Shown here piece by piece: positions 25,390 through 33,486 of a stretch of 64,000 bases of DNA; within the stretch, counting starts at the first letter, position 1, and the number at the start of each line of letters is the position of its first letter. Under the pieces are notes generated by a model that saw only the letters and a program-made list of their open reading frames with translations, was not told the origin of the DNA and did no database searches. The translations under genes and the position numbers were made by a program. Origin of the DNA: Marinobacter sp. BW6 (lineage in GTDB: Bacteria; Pseudomonadota; Gammaproteobacteria; Pseudomonadales; Oleiphilaceae); NCBI RefSeq assembly GCF_008107725.1, contig NZ_VIRN01000083.1:124001-188000 (forward strand), given 5' to 3'.

Positions 25390-28242
25390 ATGGAAAAAAC
25401 CTACCAGCCAGAAAACATCGAGCGCCAGTGGTACGAAAACTGGGAATCCAAAGGGTACTTCCGCCCCAGCGGTGAAGGCCAGTCCTACAGCATCGCCATC
25501 CCGCCGCCCAACGTTACCGGCAGCCTGCACATGGGCCATGCGTTCCAGCACACCATCATGGACACCCTCACCCGCTTCAAGCGCATGCAGGGCCGCAACG
25601 CACTGTGGACCGTCGGTACCGACCACGCCGGCATCGCCACCCAGATGGTGGTTGAACGCAAACTGGCCGCGGAAGAAGAAAAAACCCGTCACGACCTGGG
25701 TCGGGAAGAGTTCATCAAGCGTATCTGGGACTGGAAAGAACATTCCGGCGGCACCATCACCCGCCAGATTCGGCGCCTTGGCAACTCTGTAGACTGGGAC
25801 AACGAACGCTTCACCATGGACGACGGCTTTTACAAGGCCGTACAGGAAGTGTTTATCCGTCTGTACGACGAAGGCCTGGTGTACCGTGGCAAGCGGCTGG
25901 TCAACTGGGACCCGAAACTGCACACCGCCATTTCCGATCTGGAAGTGGAAAACAAGGAAGAGAAAGGCTTTTTCTGGCACCTGCGCTACCCGCTCGCTGA
26001 CGGCGCGCAGACCAAAGACGGCAAAGACTACCTCGTAGTCGCTACCACTCGGCCCGAGACCATGCTCGGCGATACGGCCGTGGCGGTGCATCCGGACGAC
26101 GAGCGCTACCAGCACCTGATTGGCAAGCACGTGATGCTGCCGCTGGTGAACCGGCGGATTCCAATCGTGGCCGATCATCATGCCGATCCGGAAAAGGGCT
26201 CCGGCTGCGTGAAGATCACCCCGGCCCATGACTTCAACGACTATGCCGTGGGCAAGCGTAACGACCTGCCGATGATCAATGTCATGACCCAGGATGCCAA
26301 CATCCGGGACGTGGCCGAAGTATTCAATGCCGACGGCACCGAAAACACCGAACTCGACGGCACCATGCCGGGCGCCTACTCCGGGTTGACCCGCGAAGCG
26401 GCCCGCAAACAGATCGTCGCCGACATGGAAACCGAGGGACTGGTGGAGAACATCGAGGATCACGTCCTCAGCGTCCCCCGTGGTGACCGCTCCGGCCTGA
26501 TTATCGAGCCAATGCTCACCGACCAGTGGTTTGCCGATGCCAAGACCCTGGCCAAGCCAGCTATCGAAGCGGTCGAAGACGGTCGCATTCAGTTCGTGCC
26601 GAAACAGTACGAAAACATGTACTTTGCCTGGATGCGCGACATCCAGGACTGGTGTATCTCGCGCCAGCTCTGGTGGGGCCACCGCATTCCGGCCTGGTAC
26701 GACGCCGACGGCAACATCTACGTTGGCCGCAGCGAAGACGAAGTTCGCCAGAAGCACAGCCTGGACGCCAACGTCGCCCTGGAACAGGACGAGGACGTTC
26801 TCGATACCTGGTTCAGCTCTGCCCTGTGGACCTTCGGCACCCTGGGCTGGCCGGAGATCACCGAACGGCTGAAAAACTTCCATCCAACCGATGTGCTGGT
26901 GACCGGTTTCGACATCATCTTCTTCTGGGTTGCCCGGATGATTATGATGACCATGCACTTCATGAAGAACGAAGACGGCACACCCCAGGTGCCCTTCCAT
27001 ACTGTGTATGTCACCGGCCTTATCCGGGACGAGCACGGCGACAAGATGTCCAAGTCCAAGGGCAACGTGATCGACCCGCTGGACATGATTGACGGTATCA
27101 GCCTGAACGACCTGCTGGAGAAGCGCACCGGCAACCTGATGCAGCCCAAGCTGGCCGAGAAAATCGGCAAGCGCACCAAAAAGGAATTCCCGGAGGGCAT
27201 CACCGCCCACGGCACCGACGCCCTGCGCTTCACCCTTGCCGCCATGGCCACCACCGGCCGCGACATCAACTGGGACATGAAGCGCCTGGAAGGCTACCGC
27301 AACTTCTGCAACAAGCTCTGGAACGCCGCCCGCTATGTACTGATGAATACTGAGGGCGAAGATTGTGGCGTGAATGACGAGCCCGTGGAACTGTCTCTGG
27401 CAGACCGCTGGATCATCAGCGAGCTGCAGAGCTGCGAGCAGGACGTGATCCGCCACCTGGACCAGTACCGCTTCGATCTGGCGGCCTACGCGCTCTATGA
27501 GTTCATCTGGAACGAATACTGCGACTGGTATCTGGAGCTGTCCAAGCCAGTGCTCAGTGATGAAGACGCCAGTGCCGAAGCCAAACGTGGCACCCGTCGC
27601 ACCCTGGTGCGCGTACTGGAATCCGTTCTGCGCCTGGCGCACCCGATGATGCCGTTTATCACCGAGGAAATCTGGCAGCGGATCGCCCCCCTGGCCGGCA
27701 AGACCGGCGACAGCATCATGCTTCAGGCCTACCCGCAACCGGATGCCACCAAGCAGGATTCAGCGGTTACTGCTGATATTGAATGGCTAAAGGGCGTGAT
27801 CGTTGCCGTGCGGAACATCCGGGGCGAAATGAACATCTCGCCGGCGAAGAAGATTCCGGTATTGCTGCGTGGCAAAGACGCCGAGGATCAGCGTCGCATG
27901 AATGATAATCGCCAGTTCCTGAGTTCCCTGGCCAAGCTGGAGAGCCTGGACTGGTTTGAGGGTGACAAAGCTCCCATGTCTGCCACCCAACTGGTGGGAG
28001 ACATGGAAGTACTGGTTCCCATGGCCGGCCTGATTGACAAGGATGCCGAACTCAAGCGTCTGGACAAGGAGCTGGAGCGCCTTCAGAAAGAGATCGGTCG
28101 CCTGGAGGGTAAACTGGGTAACGAAAAGTTCACGGCCAAGGCTCCGGCCGAGGTGGTCGAGAAGGAACAGGAAAAACTCCGGGACGCCCAAAGCAGCCAG
28201 GCCCGCCTGAGCCAGCAAAGGGCCGATATCGAGGCCATGTAA
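25390..28242 (+). CDS. valS: Valyl-tRNA synthetase
   Basis: A 950-residue class I synthetase. The HIGH motif is HMGH at 47-50 and KMSKS is at 552-556. The CP1 editing domain between them contains TTRPETMLGDTAVAVHP. WDTW-type anticodon-binding sequence follows (NKLWNAARYVLMN), then a C-terminal coiled coil from about residue 880 (LKRLDKELERLQKEIGRLEG), typical of ValS. The length is normal. It starts 50 bp after a likely promoter region following holC. Confidence 0.97.
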   Translation: MEKTYQPENIERQWYENWESKGYFRPSGEGQSYSIAIPPPNVTGSLHMGHAFQHTIMDTLTRFKRMQGRNALWTVGTDHAGIATQMVVERKLAAEEEKTRHDLGREEFIKRIWDWKEHSGGTITRQIRRLGNSVDWDNERFTMDDGFYKAVQEVFIRLYDEGLVYRGKRLVNWDPKLHTAISDLEVENKEEKGFFWHLRYPLADGAQTKDGKDYLVVATTRPETMLGDTAVAVHPDDERYQHLIGKHVMLPLVNRRIPIVADHHADPEKGSGCVKITPAHDFNDYAVGKRNDLPMINVMTQDANIRDVAEVFNADGTENTELDGTMPGAYSGLTREAARKQIVADMETEGLVENIEDHVLSVPRGDRSGLIIEPMLTDQWFADAKTLAKPAIEAVEDGRIQFVPKQYENMYFAWMRDIQDWCISRQLWWGHRIPAWYDADGNIYVGRSEDEVRQKHSLDANVALEQDEDVLDTWFSSALWTFGTLGWPEITERLKNFHPTDVLVTGFDIIFFWVARMIMMTMHFMKNEDGTPQVPFHTVYVTGLIRDEHGDKMSKSKGNVIDPLDMIDGISLNDLLEKRTGNLMQPKLAEKIGKRTKKEFPEGITAHGTDALRFTLAAMATTGRDINWDMKRLEGYRNFCNKLWNAARYVLMNTEGEDCGVNDEPVELSLADRWIISELQSCEQDVIRHLDQYRFDLAAYALYEFIWNEYCDWYLELSKPVLSDEDASAEAKRGTRRTLVRVLESVLRLAHPMMPFITEEIWQRIAPLAGKTGDSIMLQAYPQPDATKQDSAVTADIEWLKGVIVAVRNIRGEMNISPAKKIPVLLRGKDAEDQRRMNDNRQFLSSLAKLESLDWFEGDKAPMSATQLVGDMEVLVPMAGLIDKDAELKRLDKELERLQKEIGRLEGKLGNEKFTAKAPAEVVEKEQEKLRDAQSSQARLSQQRADIEAM

Positions 28243-28247
28243 CCGGC

Positions 28248-29141
28248 ATGATCGGTATTCTCGGCGCAGGCTCTCTGGGCAGGCTCTGGGGCGCAATGCT
28301 ACCCAACGGTTGCGTTGCCTTCGTGGCCAGACCGGGCGAGCCCACCGACTCAAGCGTCGATTACCGTTTCCGGCCCTTTGAGGGGCCGGAATCCGCCTTA
28401 AGTATTCCGCTCCTCAGGGCCAGTGACACGCCGGACCTGATGCTGGTGACAACCAAGGCCGGTGATACCCTGAGCGCCGTGGCAGGCGTGATCGACCAAT
28501 TACCCGTTGAAACCCCCATCCTGCTTTTCCAGAACGGACTGGGCAGCCAGCAAGCTGTCGCCGAGCGTTGGCCGCAGCGCCCTATCCTGGCCGCGAGCAC
28601 CACCGAGGGCGCCAATCGACCGGAACCAGGGCTTCTCGTCCATGCCGGTACCGGCGATACCTGGGTGGGTCCGCTGACGGAGCAGGCCAGATTCTCCGTG
28701 GACCGCGCGGTCGCCACGCTGGAAGACTCCGGCCTGGCCATTCATCCGGAGCCGGCGATCCTCCAGCGACTCTGGCAGAAACTGATCATCAATGCGGGCA
28801 TCAATCCCTACACCGCCATCCTGAACTGCCCCAATGGCGACATCCTGTCTGCAGGGCTATATCAGAACACCATCGACGAGCTTTGCGCGGAACTGTCAGA
28901 GCTGATGAGCGCCGCCGTCCAGATCAGGGAAACACCGGATTCCCTGCGCAAACGCATTGAACAGGTCGCTCAAAACACCGCCGGCAACACATCGTCCATG
29001 CGTGCCGATGTTCTCCGGAAACGCCAAACCGAGATAGACTTTATCAACGGGTATCTCGCAAAACTCGGAAAAGAGCTCGGTATCGACACGCCGGTGAACC
29101 AAATGCTGACTGAACGGGTACAACAACTGTCGTCACATTAA
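28248..29141 (+). CDS. panE: 2-dehydropantoate 2-reductase family protein
   Basis: A 297-residue NADPH-dependent reductase. The dinucleotide-binding GAGSLGRLWG sits at 5-14, LVTTKAGDT and LLFQNGLGSQ are family motifs, and KLIINAGINPYTAILNCPNG contains the catalytic Lys. The C-terminal helical domain ends with DFINGYLAKLGKELGIDTP. In pantothenate synthesis it makes pantoate. Several paralogues of this family exist in many genomes and the true substrate is not certain. It starts 6 bp after valS and is followed 13 bp later by the cobalamin adenosyltransferase. Confidence 0.85.
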   Translation: MIGILGAGSLGRLWGAMLPNGCVAFVARPGEPTDSSVDYRFRPFEGPESALSIPLLRASDTPDLMLVTTKAGDTLSAVAGVIDQLPVETPILLFQNGLGSQQAVAERWPQRPILAASTTEGANRPEPGLLVHAGTGDTWVGPLTEQARFSVDRAVATLEDSGLAIHPEPAILQRLWQKLIINAGINPYTAILNCPNGDILSAGLYQNTIDELCAELSELMSAAVQIRETPDSLRKRIEQVAQNTAGNTSSMRADVLRKRQTEIDFINGYLAKLGKELGIDTPVNQMLTERVQQLSSH

Positions 29142-29154
29142 CAGGAGCAGACTG

Positions 29155-29712
29155 ATGGGCAACCGCCTTTCCAAGATTTACACCCGCACCGGAGACGATG
29201 GCTCCACGGGTCTGGCCGATGGCAACCGGATTGCCAAGAATGCCCAGCGAGTTGAAGCCATGGGCACCGCTGATGAACTCAACTGCCATATCGGGTTGCT
29301 AATCGAAACCCTGGACAGCGACGACGAACTGGTGGAGAGCCTGCGCCGCATTCAGCACCATCTGTTTGACCTGGGGGGCGAATTCGCCATCCCCGGCAGC
29401 CGTGTCATCGGTGACGAACACATCGAATGGCTGGAAGGCACCCTGGACCGCCACAACGAAGGCCTGCCACCGCTGAAGAATTTTGTCCTGCCCGGCGGCA
29501 GCCCCGGCGCCGCCCAATGTCACCTTGCCCGGGCGGTCTGCCGTCGTGCAGAGCGGGTTGTCGTCGCCCTCGGCCATGAGGACTCGATCAACACCGCTTC
29601 ACGACACTACCTGAACCGTCTGTCGGATCTGTTGTTTGTCATCGCCCGCGTACTGGCACGGCGCGAGGGTGGCGAAGAAATTCTCTGGGAACAAAAAAAA
29701 TCCGGCCTCTGA
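29155..29712 (+). CDS. Cob(I)alamin adenosyltransferase, PduO/MMAB type
   Basis: A 185-residue trimeric enzyme making adenosylcobalamin from cob(I)alamin and ATP. The ATP-binding N-terminus KIYTRTGDDGSTGLADG is diagnostic, followed by VEAMGTADELNCHIGLL. The later conserved block is QCHLARAVCRRAERVVVAL and LNRLSDLLFVIARVLAR. CAGGAG precedes the ATG. The final codons overlap the transcription terminator, including the stop codon. The panE neighbour and 13-bp gap suggest cotranscription, but there is no obvious shared pathway. Confidence 0.93.
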   Translation: MGNRLSKIYTRTGDDGSTGLADGNRIAKNAQRVEAMGTADELNCHIGLLIETLDSDDELVESLRRIQHHLFDLGGEFAIPGSRVIGDEHIEWLEGTLDRHNEGLPPLKNFVLPGGSPGAAQCHLARAVCRRAERVVVALGHEDSINTASRHYLNRLSDLLFVIARVLARREGGEEILWEQKKSGL

Positions 29713-29725
29713 GGGCCGGATTTTT
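29696..29725 (+). terminator. Intrinsic terminator overlapping the adenosyltransferase stop codon
   Basis: AAATCCGGCC, a short loop containing the TGA stop, then GGCCGGATTTTT. The 5' A tract is also coding (Lys codons). It can also act for the leftward chemoreceptor gene only from the opposite side, where the A tract reads as T's. Confidence 0.88.
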
Positions 29726-29749
29726 CATTGCGCTTAAAGGTCGCGACGA

Positions 29750-31780
29750 TCAGACCTTGAAAGCCTCCACCAGACGCTGAAGCGACGCTGTCAGTTGCGA
29801 CATTTCTCTGGACGAACCCAGCGTTTCTTCGGCATTGGAGGCGGTTTTCTGGCCCAGCTCGCCGATCTGCTCAACGTTCGAGTTCACGTTCTTCGCAACG
29901 GCAGACTGTTCTTCGGCAGCCTGGGCAATCTGGTGACTCATATCCACGATCACCGAGATGCCCTTGGCGATTCTGTCCAGAGCCTCCGTTACCGCACCAG
30001 ACTTTTGCACCGTTGCCTCAGTGACGTCCCGGCTGTTGGTCATGGCCGACACGGCGTCTTTGACGCCGCTCTGAAGCCGGGAAATCATGCCCTCGATCTC
30101 TTCAGTCGACTTGTGAGTGCGCTGTGAAAGCGAGCGGACCTCATCGGCAACCACCGCAAATCCGCGCCCCTGCTCGCCGGCCCTGGCCGCCTCAATAGCT
30201 GCGTTCAGGGCCAGCAGGTTGGTCTGCTCTGCAATCGCCTTGATCTCAAAAAGCACCTGACTGATGTTATCACTGTCCTTGCTGACCCGGTTGATCACTG
30301 CCACGGCACCGGAGATCTCGCCCGCCAGCTTATTGATCGTTTCAACGGTGTCGGCAACCACACCGCGCCCGGTTTCAGTGTCCTGCTCGGCGTTGCTGGC
30401 ACTGTCTGCAACCCGGTGCGCGCTTTCGGTAACTTCGTGAACCGCCTCGACCATCTGATTCATGGCTTCATTGATCTGGCCGCTTTCTTCCATCTGTCGC
30501 GCCACAGCTTCGCTGTTGGCCGCTGCGGTATCGTTGACCCGAGTTGCCTGCTGGTCAACGTCCGCCGTGGTCCGGCTGACAGAGCGGATCAGCTCTGCAA
30601 TCCGGTCGGTCATGTTATTGAATTCCGTGGTCAGCTCACCAAGCTCATCGCGGTTGCGCAAATTGATGTGGGTGGTCATATCGCCCGCAGCCACGCTCCG
30701 AGCGGCTTCGCTGAAGCGGTTGATGGCGGTGCGCACGGACATAAAGAAGCCGATATAGAGATAGACAACCACCAGCAGCACTGCGACCAGGGCAATAACG
30801 ATCAGGCGACGCTGGTTGATCTCACTCTCGAGCCGTGCGCGCAGGTTCGACTCGACCACGCTGAACGCAGCCGTCTTGACCTCATCGTAGTAGGCCAGCT
30901 GCCCGGACATCAGATCGTCGTATTCGGTCCAGGGCATTTCCAGACGCATGGGCGTTATCACGTTCAAGTCCAGCTGATCGCGGACCACCATCAGGCTCTC
31001 ATCAACCCGCTGAATGGCCTTGCCGGCCTGCTCTGTGAGGGCAGGCGACGCCTCAGAAGCCAGCGCCAGGGCCGGTGAAAGCAGTGAGCTGCGATTGGTC
31101 AGCTGGTCATAGATTTCGTTCAGGGTTTCGCTCAGGGCATAGCCTACCTGCCCCTCAACAAGGGCAAAGATACCGTAGGACTTTGCGCGTCCGATAACGG
31201 TGCGCGCGGCGGGGAGTGAATCTCGAACCAGACCAAGAATCAGCTGGTTCTCCCTGGACGCACCCTGCCCCAGGCCCGAAGTTTCAATGGTTGCAGAGAG
31301 CAGCGCCTGAGCCTTCTGGACAAACTCCTGATAATACTTGAACTGGGGATCGAAGCTGCCCTGATAGTTATCATCGGCCCGCAACGCCTCCCACTCCTGG
31401 CGAAGGGACTCGACCTGATCAGCCCAGGAGCCGGACGTATCGAACGAGTGTTCTTCTGCCGTCAGTGCCGCCAGCGTACTATCAACCTCACTGGCAGCCT
31501 CTTCGGAAACTACGGCAATAGCGCTCTCATCCTTGATGATCGCGGGCGAGCGGTAATCGCGATAATCCATCGCCGCGTCCACCAGCCCGTCCACTTTCTG
31601 AAGTTGCTCAAGCCCCTCGACGCCTCGGGTCATGGTCTGAACCGAGCGATTCAGCTCGGAAATAGCGAGCCAGGACAGTCCACCGATCGGTAACAGGAAC
31701 AGAATACTGATGAGACTGAACTTGTAGACCATCGGCAGCCGGTTCATCAGCGCAATAGCAGGATTAATGAGTTGCTTCAC
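29750..31780 (-). CDS. Methyl-accepting chemotaxis protein next to ampE
   Basis: A chemoreceptor of about 676 residues. I prefer the GTG at 31780 (VKQLINPAIALMNRLP), preceded by GAGGG at 5-base spacing; ATG 31792 and TTG 31804 are alternatives. Membrane helices lie at about 20-42 and 325-347 (IVIALVAVLLVVVYLYIGFF). The ~280-residue helical periplasmic domain could be a NIT-like sensor, but this is uncertain. HAMP and the hairpin tip AEQTNLLALNAAIEAARAGE follow. It corresponds in position to the chemoreceptor next to ampE in Pseudomonas. A FliA-type promoter is visible upstream. Confidence 0.92.
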   Translation of the reverse strand: MKQLINPAIALMNRLPMVYKFSLISILFLLPIGGLSWLAISELNRSVQTMTRGVEGLEQLQKVDGLVDAAMDYRDYRSPAIIKDESAIAVVSEEAASEVDSTLAALTAEEHSFDTSGSWADQVESLRQEWEALRADDNYQGSFDPQFKYYQEFVQKAQALLSATIETSGLGQGASRENQLILGLVRDSLPAARTVIGRAKSYGIFALVEGQVGYALSETLNEIYDQLTNRSSLLSPALALASEASPALTEQAGKAIQRVDESLMVVRDQLDLNVITPMRLEMPWTEYDDLMSGQLAYYDEVKTAAFSVVESNLRARLESEINQRRLIVIALVAVLLVVVYLYIGFFMSVRTAINRFSEAARSVAAGDMTTHINLRNRDELGELTTEFNNMTDRIAELIRSVSRTTADVDQQATRVNDTAAANSEAVARQMEESGQINEAMNQMVEAVHEVTESAHRVADSASNAEQDTETGRGVVADTVETINKLAGEISGAVAVINRVSKDSDNISQVLFEIKAIAEQTNLLALNAAIEAARAGEQGRGFAVVADEVRSLSQRTHKSTEEIEGMISRLQSGVKDAVSAMTNSRDVTEATVQKSGAVTEALDRIAKGISVIVDMSHQIAQAAEEQSAVAKNVNSNVEQIGELGQKTASNAEETLGSSREMSQLTASLQRLVEAFKV

Positions 31781-31831
31781 AGGGACCCTCATGCTGGCAG
31801 GCAAAAACTGAATAGTTTTTCTTTTCTTATA

Positions 31832-31858
31832 TTGTCGCCTAAAGTCTTAAAAACTTGA
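31832..31858 (-). promoter_or_regulatory. FliA (sigma-28) promoter of the chemoreceptor gene
   Basis: On the minus strand: TCAAGTTT, exactly 11 bases, then GGCGACAA. The flagellar consensus is TAAAGTTT-N11-GCCGATAA, so 7 of 8 and 6 of 8 bases match at the right spacing. It ends 51 bp before the chosen GTG. The surrounding 95 bp are AT-rich. Confidence 0.75.
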
Positions 31859-31900
31859 GCATTATTTGTTGTTAAACTGTAATGTTTTATAAAATTTGAC

Positions 31901-32788
31901 TTAGACCACTCCAGAAATTACCAGCAGAGCCAGTGTGCATATCCATACCAACATGCTTCTGTTTAACAAATCCCTGACTGCTCTCAGACTTCGCCCTCCG
32001 AATGCTGTCCATTCATCAGGGTGAATCCGGGAAAAGCGCGCCGGATCCAGTGCATACCCGGTTAACGACCCGTTGGCCGAAATCATAAGCACCTCTCCGG
32101 CTTTTTTGCGAACGCCGGTCAGGGTCTGGCGGGTTTCCCGGAGCCACCCGGCGAGATCTCCTGCGATTCCAAAGGTCAACGACAGAAGCCTGGCAGGAAT
32201 CCAGTCAGCCAGTTCCGACATTCTTGCAAACCGCGGCCTTGCTGGTGCCTGAGGCCATTGATCAGCAAGCGCGACCAGCCCACGGGCCAGAACGGCAAGC
32301 CCGATACCGCCAACCACATACCAGAAAGCCACCAGGAAGAAGCGCTGGAACACTGAAACCATCAACGCCTTGGACAGGGAGAGGTGCATGGCCTCGGGAG
32401 ACAGCGCAGCCCCCCGCTCATCGGCCGGGAGAAGGTCTTTCACATGATGCCAGGCCGACTGCATGTCTCCCCGCTGCCATGCCTCTGCATAGGCCCGCAG
32501 CACCTGTCGCCAGCCCGGCGTACCCATAAGGACAACCAGAACCAGGAACTCCAACGGGTAAGCCGCCATCCTCCAGCCGGAGGACACCAGGAGATATTCC
32601 GCCAAACCCAGAAGAAAAGCCGGTAGAAAAACCAGCGCCAGTCCGATAGCAATCCCCGACTCATGGCCCGCCTTGACCCGGCTGCCATTGCGAAACCACC
32701 GACGCCAGACCTCATCGCCGGATAGTAGATCCAGGGAGTCCAGACGCCGGCGCACCATGTACGCCAGAAGAAACACAATAAACACCAT
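31901..32788 (-). CDS. ampE: Regulatory signalling modulator AmpE
   Basis: A 295-residue inner-membrane protein with about four to five hydrophobic helices and a large cytoplasmic part. The N-terminus MVFIVFLLAYMVRRRLDSLD and the block RFFLVAFWYVVGGIGLAVLARG fit AmpE. It follows ampD directly (the ampD stop abuts this ATG), as in enterobacteria and Pseudomonas. AmpE's exact role beside peptidoglycan recycling and beta-lactamase induction remains unclear. The call depends partly on context. Confidence 0.88.
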   Translation of the reverse strand: MVFIVFLLAYMVRRRLDSLDLLSGDEVWRRWFRNGSRVKAGHESGIAIGLALVFLPAFLLGLAEYLLVSSGWRMAAYPLEFLVLVVLMGTPGWRQVLRAYAEAWQRGDMQSAWHHVKDLLPADERGAALSPEAMHLSLSKALMVSVFQRFFLVAFWYVVGGIGLAVLARGLVALADQWPQAPARPRFARMSELADWIPARLLSLTFGIAGDLAGWLRETRQTLTGVRKKAGEVLMISANGSLTGYALDPARFSRIHPDEWTAFGGRSLRAVRDLLNRSMLVWICTLALLVISGVV

Positions 32789-33415
32789 TCAGACGTTCCT
32801 CCCGGATCCCCGGGCTGCTTGCAGGGCTGCCCGGAAATACGACCAGTCGAAGGCTGGCCCCGGATCGCTCTTCCGGCCGGGTGCGATGTCGCAGTGGCCG
32901 GTGATGCGACCGACCGTGATCTCCGGCCAGGCTGCCATAATCAAGTCCGCCACCTCCGCCAGCTTAAAATACTGTTCAGGGGTATAGGGGATGTCGTCAG
33001 TTCCTTCCAGCTCGATACCGATGGAAAAATCATTGCACTCCTCCCGCCCTTCAAAGCACGAGCGGCCAGCATGCCAGGCCCGTTCGAGAAGACTGACAAA
33101 CTGGACCAGAACGCCATCCCGGCGAATCAGCAGGTGAGCGGACACCTGAATGCCTTCTATGGTCTGGAAATAAGGATGCGCCGAGTGGTCAAGCCGGTTG
33201 CAGAAGAAATCTTCTATTTCCGGGCCGCCAAACTGGCCAGGCGGAAGACTGATGTTATGGACAACCAGCAAGGAGACTCCTTCCCCGTCCGGACGAGGTC
33301 CGAAGTTCGGCGAAGGGCACCATCGGGCGAAGGGAATCCGTCCGGTTTCGCGAAGTGATTTTCCATCGGTACCGGAATCAGAAAGCCGTTCGGAAAAAAC
33401 GTCTGTATCGGGCAA
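32789..33415 (-). CDS. ampD: 1,6-anhydro-N-acetylmuramyl-L-alanine amidase AmpD
   Basis: A 208-residue cytoplasmic zinc amidase recycling anhydro-muropeptides; its loss induces AmpC beta-lactamase through AmpR in many species. LLVVHNISLPPG holds zinc ligand His53, and GHCDIAPGRKSDPGP supplies His174 and Asp184, the other ligands. The start appears to be TTG 33415, preceded by GGA 6 bases upstream; no ATG exists before the conserved core at about residue 28. The first ~27 residues are an extra, poorly conserved N-terminus. It forms an operon with ampE. Confidence 0.94.
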   Translation of the reverse strand: MPDTDVFSERLSDSGTDGKSLRETGRIPFARWCPSPNFGPRPDGEGVSLLVVHNISLPPGQFGGPEIEDFFCNRLDHSAHPYFQTIEGIQVSAHLLIRRDGVLVQFVSLLERAWHAGRSCFEGREECNDFSIGIELEGTDDIPYTPEQYFKLAEVADLIMAAWPEITVGRITGHCDIAPGRKSDPGPAFDWSYFRAALQAARGSGRNV

Positions 33416-33486
33416 AGTAATTCCAAATGTTTCAGAGGATTACACTGTCTCTGATTGAATCACAAAGTTGCCACGGTTGCTACGAA

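Noticed and set aside
25375..27738. 787-codon open frame antisense to valS
   Set aside because: It lies entirely opposite a canonical synthetase, has low-complexity Val/His/Gly-rich content and no family resemblance; a GC-codon-bias shadow.
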